Shown here one piece after another: positions 1 through 8,661 of a DNA stretch of 64,000 nucleotides (the first letter of the stretch is position 1; each line of letters starts with the position of its first letter). Under the pieces are notes generated by a model. That model ran no database searches. It was not told the DNA's origin and saw only the letters and a list, made by a program, of their open reading frames with translations. The stretch spans positions 62,001 through 126,000 of the forward strand of contig CAMAXE010000008.1 of NCBI GenBank assembly GCA_945862145.1. Direction: 5' to 3'. Position numbers and translations under genes: made by a program. This stretch comes from Klebsiella pneumoniae (GTDB lineage: Bacteria > Pseudomonadota > Gammaproteobacteria > Pseudomonadales > UBA5518).

Positions 1-1
1 T

Positions 2-790
2 GGACAGGCTATCCACGTCGGCGAGGAAGTTGGCGTACCCCTGTGGGCGCAAGCGGTGTCGAAGGCCAGAGAGCGTGACAGGTGGATGGTCCATGCCGCG
101 CCGGCCCTGTTGGAGCACTTCGGCAATTGCGGTGCCGCTATCGATTCAGATCGTACGCTCAGCCTCGATACCGAAATCCGCTTCCACCTCACGCCCAAAG
201 TCCATCAATGGGTCGCAGGGCTACTGGGAAGAGCCCCTGCGGCCTCGCTCTCGCCCTTGGGTGACGAGTTGTTCGCGGGTGGACATCGGTTTCTCGTTAC
301 GCGTGATCTCTCTGTCGCGAAAGCCTATTTGCACGAGCGCTATGAGGGGGCCCGAGAGGCGCGCTACGGAATGCTTGCGTCTTCCAAAGACAAGTGGCTG
401 CCGGGGTTCGGTGTCGACAATACCTTCCAGACCACCAAGCGGTTGAAGGTAGGAGCCTGGTACAACTCGAAACCGGGTAGCGAGGATTCCTGCTGCGCGC
501 TGCAGACCGTGGCCACCGAATTCGCCTCGCAGGGGCTTGAACTGGACTGCGCGTTGCTGGCTTGGGGATCTGACCTGCTGTGGACCGAGACAGGTTGGAC
601 GATTCGATACTCCGGCGGCACCAGAAGCCCGCTGCGCGACCCGCTTGCCGTCCGGAAGAATGTGTATCGGGTGCTGCTCACGCGCGGACGGGATGGGACG
701 GTGATATTTGTGCCGCCTGATGAGAGGATGGACGAAACGTACGCCCGATTGATCTCGTCAGGAGTATCTCCCCTGGATCCTGATCGCTGA
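2..790 (+). CDS. DUF2075-family (Schlafen group 3-like) DNA/RNA helicase, C-terminal part; reading frame open to the window edge
   Basis: ORF 56..790 continues in frame upstream to base 2 (GQAIHVGEEVGVPLWAQAVSKARERD); C-terminal motifs ALQTVATEFASQGLELDCALLAWGSDLLW and KNVYRVLLTRGRDGTVIFVPP typical of DUF2075. Confidence 0.7.
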   Translation, partial: GQAIHVGEEVGVPLWAQAVSKARERDRWMVHAAPALLEHFGNCGAAIDSDRTLSLDTEIRFHLTPKVHQWVAGLLGRAPAASLSPLGDELFAGGHRFLVTRDLSVAKAYLHERYEGAREARYGMLASSKDKWLPGFGVDNTFQTTKRLKVGAWYNSKPGSEDSCCALQTVATEFASQGLELDCALLAWGSDLLWTETGWTIRYSGGTRSPLRDPLAVRKNVYRVLLTRGRDGTVIFVPPDERMDETYARLISSGVSPLDPDR

Positions 791-822
791 CTCAATTCTG
801 ATGGTCTGAAGGCTGCTGCTTG

Positions 823-1701
823 TCAGCAGTAGACCTCGGAAGATGGTGACGGCTGGCCTCTGAGGCATACAGGTTGAACCGAGGCATCAGATGAATCGGA
901 ACGATAAGCGCGTTTTCTGCGGTAAGTGACGGGTATCTCTCTCTTTCTCCGCGCACACGTTACGGCACGGGGACGCTGTTCGAGCTTAGGCGTCGAAGCG
1001 GTAACATCGATGTGCCCTGTCGTTGGGGCGTCCAAAGGCTCGACAGGCTCGGGTCTGCGTGAACGTGCCGCTTTTTCGATCGCTTCCTCGCGCCCGGTTC
1101 GACCCGGAATCGAGGCTTTTGGTTCAGGGCGTGGCACCGAGAGATGAACTGAAGATTCCGCTATGAACGTTGCGAGTATCGATCCATCTTCTCGGTCGTA
1201 TTTGAAGCGGTACTGGTCCCCACGTGCATCCGTCACCGCACCCTTGGCTTTGCTGAGAGAAGCCTCATTCGCGAACGCGCTTGCGTAGCGTAGGTGTTCA
1301 AGAAGGTCTTTCATTGCTTCCGGTTTGTGGTGCTGCAGCAGTCGTGTCCCGGCGTGATGTGTGACACGACCCTGTAGCGCTGCGAGCGTGATAGTCGCGC
1401 CTCCGCGCCCGTCACGCCTGACGTCGAGTTGATACGTAAAGAGCCGCCTGTCCATGCCTCCGAGAAACCGGCACTGCCAAAGGAGGTTTTTCTCAATGCC
1501 GTCGTTCACGCCTATGACGAGGTGTTTCAGGGCCTTTTCGGTGAAACGCTGTATGTCCCGCAGGGATGTGATGTTGGGCAGTGTCTCGTTCAGATACAGC
1601 GTTCGGTCTGCCACATAGTCGAAAACGTTCGTCACGACACGACCGGCGTGTCTCTGGGTGTAGTCCGGAGGAATGATGTCGAGGCGGGTTCGTCTACTCA
1701 T
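823..1701 (-). CDS. hypothetical protein
   Basis: 292-aa ORF, longest in its interval; no family recognised. Confidence 0.45.
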   Translation of the reverse strand: MSRRTRLDIIPPDYTQRHAGRVVTNVFDYVADRTLYLNETLPNITSLRDIQRFTEKALKHLVIGVNDGIEKNLLWQCRFLGGMDRRLFTYQLDVRRDGRGGATITLAALQGRVTHHAGTRLLQHHKPEAMKDLLEHLRYASAFANEASLSKAKGAVTDARGDQYRFKYDREDGSILATFIAESSVHLSVPRPEPKASIPGRTGREEAIEKAARSRRPEPVEPLDAPTTGHIDVTASTPKLEQRPRAVTCARRKREIPVTYRRKRAYRSDSSDASVQPVCLRGQPSPSSEVYC

Positions 1702-1796
1702 GGTGTTTGTTGCCCCTTCGCGTTGCGGTGAGTGAAGCCAAAAAAGGTGATTCGGAGGTCAGTGTTTGCGTGCTTGCCTGGGGCAGGCTCGGTGGA

Positions 1797-2378
1797 TCAC
1801 CACCCTCCCACCTCCTCCATCTCCACCCGATGCACCGGGCACATCGGCGGCCCGTACTGCAGATAGCGCTTCGGGATCGACAGCTGATACCCGCAGGTGC
1901 CGCAGCGCGCACGCGGCGGGTCTGCGGGGCGCGGCCGAGGGGGTTTGCGGGCGAGCGTGCCGTGGGGAAAGGGCCCGATGTCTGCGGCTATGCGCGTGAG
2001 CCGCTCTTTGAGCGCATCGCCTGCGCTCGCATACCGCATCTTTCCCTGCAGCCCCACGCTGAGCGCAATCGCCTTGAACTCCTTGCCGTGACCGTGCTTG
2101 CAGTCGTCCACGGCGTGCACCAGTTCGTGCGTCAGCACGTCCAGCACCTCGACGGGGCTGCTGAGGCTCGGCACGATGAAAATCTGGTTCAGCCCGTCAC
2201 CCGAACTTTTCGAAGGCCAGCACTCTCCGATAGTGCGGCTGCGCTGGCCGGTGGCAGGCCAGCCTACCGAGACCTTCACCTCGGGTACTTCGTGCCCCTG
2301 CGCGCGGAAGAGAGGCCGCAGGCGGTCCACGCCCGTCAGCAGCCAGTTCTCTCGGGTGGGTGAGGTGTGGCTCGGCAT
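1797..2378 (-). CDS. SprT-like zinc metallopeptidase domain protein
   Basis: HELVHAVDDCKHGHGKEFK active site plus C-terminal zinc ribbon CGTCGYQLSIPKRYLQYGPPMCPVHR. Confidence 0.85.
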   Translation of the reverse strand: MPSHTSPTRENWLLTGVDRLRPLFRAQGHEVPEVKVSVGWPATGQRSRTIGECWPSKSSGDGLNQIFIVPSLSSPVEVLDVLTHELVHAVDDCKHGHGKEFKAIALSVGLQGKMRYASAGDALKERLTRIAADIGPFPHGTLARKPPRPRPADPPRARCGTCGYQLSIPKRYLQYGPPMCPVHRVEMEEVGGW

Positions 2379-2742
2379 GTCTGCGCTCCGGCGTTGTGTC
2401 GGGCGGCAGTATTCGCGGGGTGAGCCTCACCAGATGAGACTCGGTACGGCGTGATCAGGCCGGCTAGCGGTCGCCAGCACCATTCACGCGCGCCCGTCTC
2501 TTCGAGGGCGCCAACGATATTCGAGTCGGTTTTGAAGTTGCCGCGGTGCCAGGTGCCCTTTTGCTGCACCGAAGCAGAGTGGTGCAACTGTCGGTGGTAG
2601 TTCTATGCGACACCCATTGCTACACCCATTTACACCCAATTCGTCAGGGTCGGATGCCGGCCCTTCCCGGCCTGGATGGCCATGGTGAATTCGCGATCGG
2701 TGTGGCCTGCTGCTGCGTCGTGAGTGAGGCTTGCCTTGGCTG

Positions 2743-4347
2743 TCAGCAAAGCCCCCGCGCCACCGCCTCCGCCACCTTGATCCCGTCAACCCCGGCCGAG
2801 AGTATCCCGCCCGCGTAACCCGCCCCTTCGCCGCAGGGGTAGAGGCCACGCACGTTTAGGCTCTGCAAGGATTCCGCATCGCGTGTGATGCGCACCGGCG
2901 AGGAGGTGCGGCTCTCGATGCCGGTGAGCACTGCATCTGCGCTGTCAAAGCCGCGGATCTGTTTGCCGAAGGCGGACAAGGCCTCGCGGATGGCCTCGAT
3001 GGCGTAAGCCGGCAGTGCCTCCGACAGATCACCAAGCAGCACGCCCGGCGTGTACGAGGGCATCACATCACCGAGCTGCGTGGAGCGCACGCCGCGCAGG
3101 AAGTCACCCACCAGTTGGCCGGGGGCGCAGTAGTTGCTGCCGCCCAGCACATAGGCCGTAGATTCCAGCTGTTCCTGCAAGGCGATGCCGGCGAGTGGCC
3201 CGCCCGGGAAGTCTTCTTCGGGGTTGATGCCCACCACGATGCCGGCATTGGCATTGCGCTCGGTGCGCGAGTACTGGCTCATGCCATTGGTGACCACGCG
3301 CCCAGGCTCGGAGGTGGCCGCAACCACCGTGCCGCCCGGGCACATGCAAAAACTGTAAACCGCGCGGCCGTTGCGTGCGTGGTGCACGAGTTTGTAGTCA
3401 GCGGCGCCGAGTTCAGGGTGCCCGGCAAAACGGCCAAGGCGCGCGGTATCGATAAGCGATTGCGGATGCTCGATCCGGAAGCCGATCGCAAAGGGCTTTG
3501 CCTCCAGGAACACGCCTCTTCGTTCGAGCATGCGCAGCGTGTCGCGAGAGCTGTGCCCCAGCGCCAGCACCACGTGGCGGCTGTGCAGGATCTCGCCGCC
3601 CTCGAGCGCCACGCCCGCCACCTCGCCCTGCTCGATCAGCAGATCAGTTACCTTCCTTTCGAAGCGCACTTCGCCGCCCAGCGCGATGATTTCCTCGCGC
3701 ATCGCGGCCACCACGCCGGTGAGCCGGAAGGTGCCGATGTGCGGCTTGCTCACGTGGAGGATTTCCGGCGGTGCGCCAGCGCGCACGAACTCGTGCATCA
3801 CTTTGCGGCCGTAGAACTTCGGGTCCTTGATCTGGCTGTAGAGCTTGCCGTCGGAAAACAGGCCGGCGCCACCCTCGCCGAACTGCACATTTGATTCCGG
3901 AATGAGCGTGTTCTTGCGCCACAGCGCCCAGGTGTCGCGGGTGCGGCGGCGCACATCGCGACCGCGCTCCAGTACGATCGGCTTGAAGCCCATTTGCGCC
4001 AGCAGGAGCGCCGCGAACAGCCCGCAGGGGCCGAAGCCCACGATGATCGGCCGTTCTTTCAGCTGTGCCGGCGCCTGCGCCACGGTGTGATAGGCCGTAT
4101 CCGGTGCGGGGCCGATGTGGCGGTCGTCTGCAAAGCGCCGCAGTACGGCAGCTTCATCGCGCACGCTGACATCGACGATGCAGACAAAGAAGATGCCGGT
4201 GTTTTTCTTGCGCGCGTCGTAGCTGCGTTTGAAGAGGGTGAAGTCGAGGAGTTTGTCCTCGGCAATGGCCAGGCGTTTCACGATGGCCTGGCGCAGCGCC
4301 TCGGGCGGGTAGTCGAGCGGCAGCGGCAATTCGGTAATTCGTATCAC
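2743..4347 (-). CDS. NAD(P)/FAD-dependent oxidoreductase (COG2509-like)
   Basis: Rossmann segment RPIIVGFGPCGLFAALLLAQMGFKPIVLERG, GEGGAGLFSDGKLYSQIKDP; likely GTG start at 4347 (VIRITELPLPL); the listed ORF extends upstream only through repeat DNA. Confidence 0.8.
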   Translation of the reverse strand: MIRITELPLPLDYPPEALRQAIVKRLAIAEDKLLDFTLFKRSYDARKKNTGIFFVCIVDVSVRDEAAVLRRFADDRHIGPAPDTAYHTVAQAPAQLKERPIIVGFGPCGLFAALLLAQMGFKPIVLERGRDVRRRTRDTWALWRKNTLIPESNVQFGEGGAGLFSDGKLYSQIKDPKFYGRKVMHEFVRAGAPPEILHVSKPHIGTFRLTGVVAAMREEIIALGGEVRFERKVTDLLIEQGEVAGVALEGGEILHSRHVVLALGHSSRDTLRMLERRGVFLEAKPFAIGFRIEHPQSLIDTARLGRFAGHPELGAADYKLVHHARNGRAVYSFCMCPGGTVVAATSEPGRVVTNGMSQYSRTERNANAGIVVGINPEEDFPGGPLAGIALQEQLESTAYVLGGSNYCAPGQLVGDFLRGVRSTQLGDVMPSYTPGVLLGDLSEALPAYAIEAIREALSAFGKQIRGFDSADAVLTGIESRTSSPVRITRDAESLQSLNVRGLYPCGEGAGYAGGILSAGVDGIKVAEAVARGLC

Positions 4348-4455
4348 GGTCCGGGTCCTGGCCGGTGTATCCGGCAGAGGGTGGAGGAGCTGCCATTCTA
4401 GCCCGGGGCGCCGTGGTGACGGGGTCTGATCATGATCACCAAATGCCCAGTCCTT

Positions 4456-4507
4456 CCATCTCCATCCGGTGGACCGGACACATCGGCGGCGCCAGATGCA
4501 GGTAGCG
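4456..4507 (-). pseudogene. remnant of the 3' end of a second SprT-like gene
   Basis: Encodes RYLHLAPPMCPVHRMEMEGLGIW*, matching the SprT-like C-terminus RYLQYGPPMCPVHRVEMEEVGGW*; the 52-bp DNA blocks at 1817-1868 and 4456-4507 align without gaps. Confidence 0.65.
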
Positions 4508-4531
4508 GGCGTGGGCGCGGCGCGTAATAAA

Positions 4532-5006
4532 GGCTGGTCGCGGGCATGGCCCGCTCGTACCCGGGAACCCGCGCGTCGCCTGCTGTAGGAGCGCGCCATG
4601 CGCGCGATATGGGTGGTGCGCTGGCAGAATCGGCTGGTCGCGGGCATGGCCCGCTCGTACCCGGGAAGGCGCGCGTCGCCTGCTGTAGGAGCGCGCTATG
4701 CGCGCGATATGGGTGGTGCGCTGGCAGAATCGGCTGGTCGCGGGCATGGCCCGCTCCTACTCGGGAGCGCGCGCGTCGTCTGCTGTAGGAGCGCGCCATG
4801 CGCGCGATATGGGTGGTGCGCTGGCAGAATCGGTTGATCGCGGGCATGGCCCGCTCCTACTCGGGAACGCGCGTTGTGTGTTGTAGGAGCGCGCCATGCG
4901 CGCGATATGGGTGGTGCGCTGACAGAATCGGCTGATCGCGGGCATGGCCCGCTCCTACTCGGGAACGCGCGCGTCGTCTGCTGTAGGAGCGCGCCATGCG
5001 CGCGAC
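4532..5006. repeat. REP/REPIN-like array, ~100-bp period, ~4.7 units; each unit holds two hairpins in opposite orientation
   Basis: Units begin GG(C/T)TG(G/A)TCGCGGGCATGGCCCGCTC at 4532, 4632, 4732, 4832, 4930; second hairpin GTAGGAGCGCGCCATGCGCGCG in each unit. Confidence 0.9.
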
Positions 5007-5077
5007 CTGCATGCTGTGCTTGGCCTGATCCTTCGCAGCCGCTACAGTCCTCGCATATCCCGCTCCGGACATATCCC

Positions 5078-5692
5078 ATGCCGTCTTTTCCCAGACGTTC
5101 GTTTGTTGGTTTTGCCCTGCGCCTCGGCGCCATGCTGGGGCTGTCGCGGGTGCTGCCGGCCTCGGCGGCCGGCGGCATCATTGCCACGGATGCCACCGCG
5201 CCTTTCGATGCAGCCTTGCTCGATGCGCTGGGCGCTGCGGTGCTGCCCTCGGAGCTGGGAGAGCCGGGCAGGGCGGCGGCGCTGCGGCGTTTCAGTGTGT
5301 GGATCGCGGGCTATGTGCCCGGCGCCGAGCTGAACCATCCGTATCCCGCCGCGCCGGTGAGCCAGCTGCCGGCCTCGCCGCTCGCCGCGTGGCAGGGGCA
5401 GCTGCAGGCGCTGGATGCCGCGGCGCGCGCGCAGGCGCCGGGCGGTTTCGCGACGCTGGAGGTGCCCGCGCGCCAGGCGCTGCTGGCGCAGGCCTTTGAG
5501 GCCGTTAAGGGCCCCGATCTCCCGCTACCCATCGATGCGCAGCACGTGGCGCTAGGGCTGATGACGCATTTCTTCCAGTCGCCGCAGGGCACGGATCTTT
5601 GCTACCGCGCGGCCATCGGCAAGGCCATGTGCCGTCCGCTGGAGGACCTTCCCCACGCGCCGCGCGCGCTGCGTCCGGAGGATCTGGTATGA
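5078..5692 (+). CDS. gluconate 2-dehydrogenase subunit 3-like protein, putative Tat signal
   Basis: N-terminal RRSFVGF followed by a hydrophobic stretch; stop overlaps start of the following GMC oxidoreductase (ATGA). Confidence 0.6.
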   Translation: MPSFPRRSFVGFALRLGAMLGLSRVLPASAAGGIIATDATAPFDAALLDALGAAVLPSELGEPGRAAALRRFSVWIAGYVPGAELNHPYPAAPVSQLPASPLAAWQGQLQALDAAARAQAPGGFATLEVPARQALLAQAFEAVKGPDLPLPIDAQHVALGLMTHFFQSPQGTDLCYRAAIGKAMCRPLEDLPHAPRALRPEDLV

Positions 5693-7278
5693 GCGCGCGC
5701 GTGGTGGAGTGCGATGTCTGCATCATCGGCTCGGGCATTTCGGCTGCCATGGTGGCCGAGCGCCTGGTGCGCGATGGCAAGCGCAACATCGTGGTGCTCG
5801 AGGCCGGCGCCGAGCAGCCCGGGCCGCTGGAGTTCGCGCGGCTGCGCCAGCGCAACCTCGATTACGGCGAGAGCCCCTGGCCCAAGGACCACATCGACGG
5901 CATGTACGTTGATGGCATGCAGAGCCCCACGCAGTGCGTGGGCGGTATGGCCATGCACTGGGGTGGTGTGACGCCGCGGTTTTCACCGGAGGATTTCCGC
6001 CAGCGCTCCGCCTGTGGCGTGGGTACGGACTGGCCTATCAGCTACGAGGAACTCGATCCGTTTTATCAGGAAGCCGAAGAGCTGATCGGCATTGGCGGCG
6101 AGCAGGGCCCGCCGGAACTCGACCCGCGCGGCAAGCCCTTCCCCATGCCCGCGCTACCGCTCAACTACAACCTGCTGCAGTACCGCGAGTGGGCCGCCAA
6201 GGCGGGCATTCCGATGTGGAGCCAGCCCTCTGCAAAGCTCACGGTGGCACGCCCCGACGACGGCCGCGCGTCCTGCTGCCGCAGCGACACCTGCGACCCC
6301 ATCTGCCCCACCGGCGCCAAGTACTCCCCCGACATGACGTGGCGGCGGCTGCGTGCCTCGGGCCACGTTACCTTGCACGCCAACACCGTGGTGCGGCGGC
6401 TGCACACCGCACCGGACAGCGAGCGCATCGAGCGCGTGGTGACGGTGAGCGCAGGGCAGGAAACGGAGTACCTCGCCAAGACCTTCGTGGTGGCCGCAGG
6501 CTATCTGTGGAGCAGCCATCTTCTGCTGCTTTCCGCCGATGCGCGGCATCCGCAGGGGCTCGCCAATTCCTCGGGGCTGGTGGGCAAGTACATCACCGGT
6601 CACCGTAACGTGAGCGCACGTATCGCGCTGCCAATCCGCCTGTTCCCGGGCATGCAGGAGCAGCATTCGCTGGTCAGCAAGTTCTTCATGCGCAAGCCGC
6701 GCACCGATAAATACCTGCGCCACGATCTGCGTGTCTGGGAAGACACCGTGGGCCGCCTGCCGCGCCTGCGCGATGACGCCGGCAAGCTCCTGATGGGCGA
6801 TGCGCTGCTCGCCGACTGGCGCGCCCGCACCGACACCGAATCCACCGCCCGCGTGCGTGGCTATTACGACGTCATCCCCGCCAGGAACAGCGAGATCACA
6901 CTGGATGCCTCGCGCCGTACGCCCTTCGGCGATCCGCTCGCGCGCCTGCAATTGCGCGACGATCCGGTGTCTGCGGAGCTGCGTGGCTACAGCGAGCAGC
7001 GGCTCGCGGAGTTGATGGCCGATATGGCGCGTGCTGGCAACGGCCGCGTGATCGCCTCCGCTACCGACGCCTTTCAGGACCATCCCGGTGGCGGCTGCCG
7101 CATGGGCAAGGACCCGGCGAGCAGCGTGGTCGATCGCCACGGCCGCAGCCACGATCACCAGAATCTTTTCGTGGTGGGTGCGCCCACGCTGGTGTCCTCG
7201 GGTTGCGCTAACGGCACGCTCACTTTCAGTGCGCTGTCCTTGATGGCTGCAGCCGAGATCGCGCGAGCGCTGTCCTGA
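5689..7278 (+). CDS. GMC family oxidoreductase
   Basis: ECDVCIIGSGISAAMVAERLV FAD motif; GGMAMHWGGVTPRF; C-terminal HPGGGCRMGKDPASSVVDRHGRSHDHQNLFVVGAPTLVSSGCANGTLT. Confidence 0.88.
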   Translation: MSARVVECDVCIIGSGISAAMVAERLVRDGKRNIVVLEAGAEQPGPLEFARLRQRNLDYGESPWPKDHIDGMYVDGMQSPTQCVGGMAMHWGGVTPRFSPEDFRQRSACGVGTDWPISYEELDPFYQEAEELIGIGGEQGPPELDPRGKPFPMPALPLNYNLLQYREWAAKAGIPMWSQPSAKLTVARPDDGRASCCRSDTCDPICPTGAKYSPDMTWRRLRASGHVTLHANTVVRRLHTAPDSERIERVVTVSAGQETEYLAKTFVVAAGYLWSSHLLLLSADARHPQGLANSSGLVGKYITGHRNVSARIALPIRLFPGMQEQHSLVSKFFMRKPRTDKYLRHDLRVWEDTVGRLPRLRDDAGKLLMGDALLADWRARTDTESTARVRGYYDVIPARNSEITLDASRRTPFGDPLARLQLRDDPVSAELRGYSEQRLAELMADMARAGNGRVIASATDAFQDHPGGGCRMGKDPASSVVDRHGRSHDHQNLFVVGAPTLVSSGCANGTLTFSALSLMAAAEIARALS

Positions 7279-7430
7279 GGCAGGGGGCAGTGCGGTGGTC
7301 GCATTACTGATCACGCCGGGGTCGGAACACGGCTGCTCGCAAGTATCATGACGCGCGGCGCGAGCCGGCCCCTTTCGTTCGTCCTGATGCATTCGCTTCG
7401 CATTTTTACATCTGTAACCCGGAGAGACTC

Positions 7431-8576
7431 ATGAGCAACACGCACCCGCTGCGGGGACTGCAACTGCAATCCCTGATCCGCCCCGAGGGCGAACTGGAGC
7501 TCGCGCTGGTTCAAGTGGATACGCCCGAGCCCGGTCCCAACGAGATCGTGCTGCGCATCGAGGCCGCGCCGATCAATCCCTCCGACATCGGGCTGTTGTT
7601 CGGCGCCGCGGACCTGGCCACCGCCAAGGGCGTGCTGATCGACGGCCATCCGGCGCTGCGTGTGGCCGTGCCCGAGCGTGGCATGCGGGCGATGGCGCCG
7701 CGGGTGGGCATGGCCATTCCCTGCGGCAATGAGGGCGCCGGCACGGTGGTGCGCGCGGGCTCCTCGCCCGAGGCGCAGGCGCTGCTCGGCCGCACTGTGG
7801 CCGGCATCGGGGGCGGCGGCATGTACGCCCAGTACCGCTGCCTGCGGCTCGATCAATGCCTGCCGCTGCCCGCCGGCGCCACGGCGGAGCAGGGCGCCTC
7901 CTGCTTCGTGAACCCGCTTACCGCGCTCGGCATGGTCGAGACGATGAAACTCGAGGGCCATCGCGCATTGGTGCACACGGCTGCTGCCTCCAACCTCGGC
8001 CAGATGCTGAACCGCATCTGCCTCAAAGACGGCATCGAGCTGGTGAACATCGTGCGCAAGCCCGAGCAGGCAGAGCTCCTGCGCGCGCAGGGCGCGAAGC
8101 ACGTCTGCTCCACCGACTCGCCCGCGTTCATGGAAGAACTGACCGAGGCGCTGGCCCTAACCGGCGCCACTATCGCCTTCGATGCCATCGGCGGCGGTAA
8201 GCTCGCCGGCCAGATCCTCGCCTGCATGGAGACTGCCATCGCCCGCACGGCCACCGAGTTCAGCCGTTACGGCTCTAACGTGTTGAAGCAGGTCTACATC
8301 TACGGCGGGCTGGATCTCTCGCCCACCGAGATCACGCGCAGCTTCGGGATGTGCTGGGGCGTGGGCGGCTGGCTGCTGTTTCCCTTTCTGAACCGTGTCG
8401 GGCCGGCGGTGACCGCCGCCCTCAAGCAGCGGGTGGCCGATGAGCTGCTCACCACCTTTGGCAGCCACTACGCCCGCCGTATCCCGCTTGCGGGCACCGT
8501 GGATCCGGCCGAGGTGGCGGTCTATGCGCAGCGCGCCACGGGCACCAAGTTCCTGATCGAACCCGCATCGCCCTGA
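7431..8576 (+). CDS. MDR-family zinc-binding dehydrogenase / quinone oxidoreductase-like
   Basis: EAAPINPSDIGLLFG, GNEGAGTVV, VHTAAASNLGQML. Confidence 0.8.
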   Translation: MSNTHPLRGLQLQSLIRPEGELELALVQVDTPEPGPNEIVLRIEAAPINPSDIGLLFGAADLATAKGVLIDGHPALRVAVPERGMRAMAPRVGMAIPCGNEGAGTVVRAGSSPEAQALLGRTVAGIGGGGMYAQYRCLRLDQCLPLPAGATAEQGASCFVNPLTALGMVETMKLEGHRALVHTAAASNLGQMLNRICLKDGIELVNIVRKPEQAELLRAQGAKHVCSTDSPAFMEELTEALALTGATIAFDAIGGGKLAGQILACMETAIARTATEFSRYGSNVLKQVYIYGGLDLSPTEITRSFGMCWGVGGWLLFPFLNRVGPAVTAALKQRVADELLTTFGSHYARRIPLAGTVDPAEVAVYAQRATGTKFLIEPASP

Positions 8577-8661
8577 GGATCGGCCGGCAGGGGGGGGGGG
8601 AGACAAACGGCGCGCTGCTGGCTAGACTCCAGAAAACCGCACTGAACGAGGAATAAGCAAC

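Noticed and set aside
4398-5196. Multiple repetitive ORFs (MARSYSRRRA..., PCPRPADSASAPP...)
   Set aside because: Read-through translations of the 100-bp REP array in all frames; also explains the false N-terminal extension of ORF 2743..4647.
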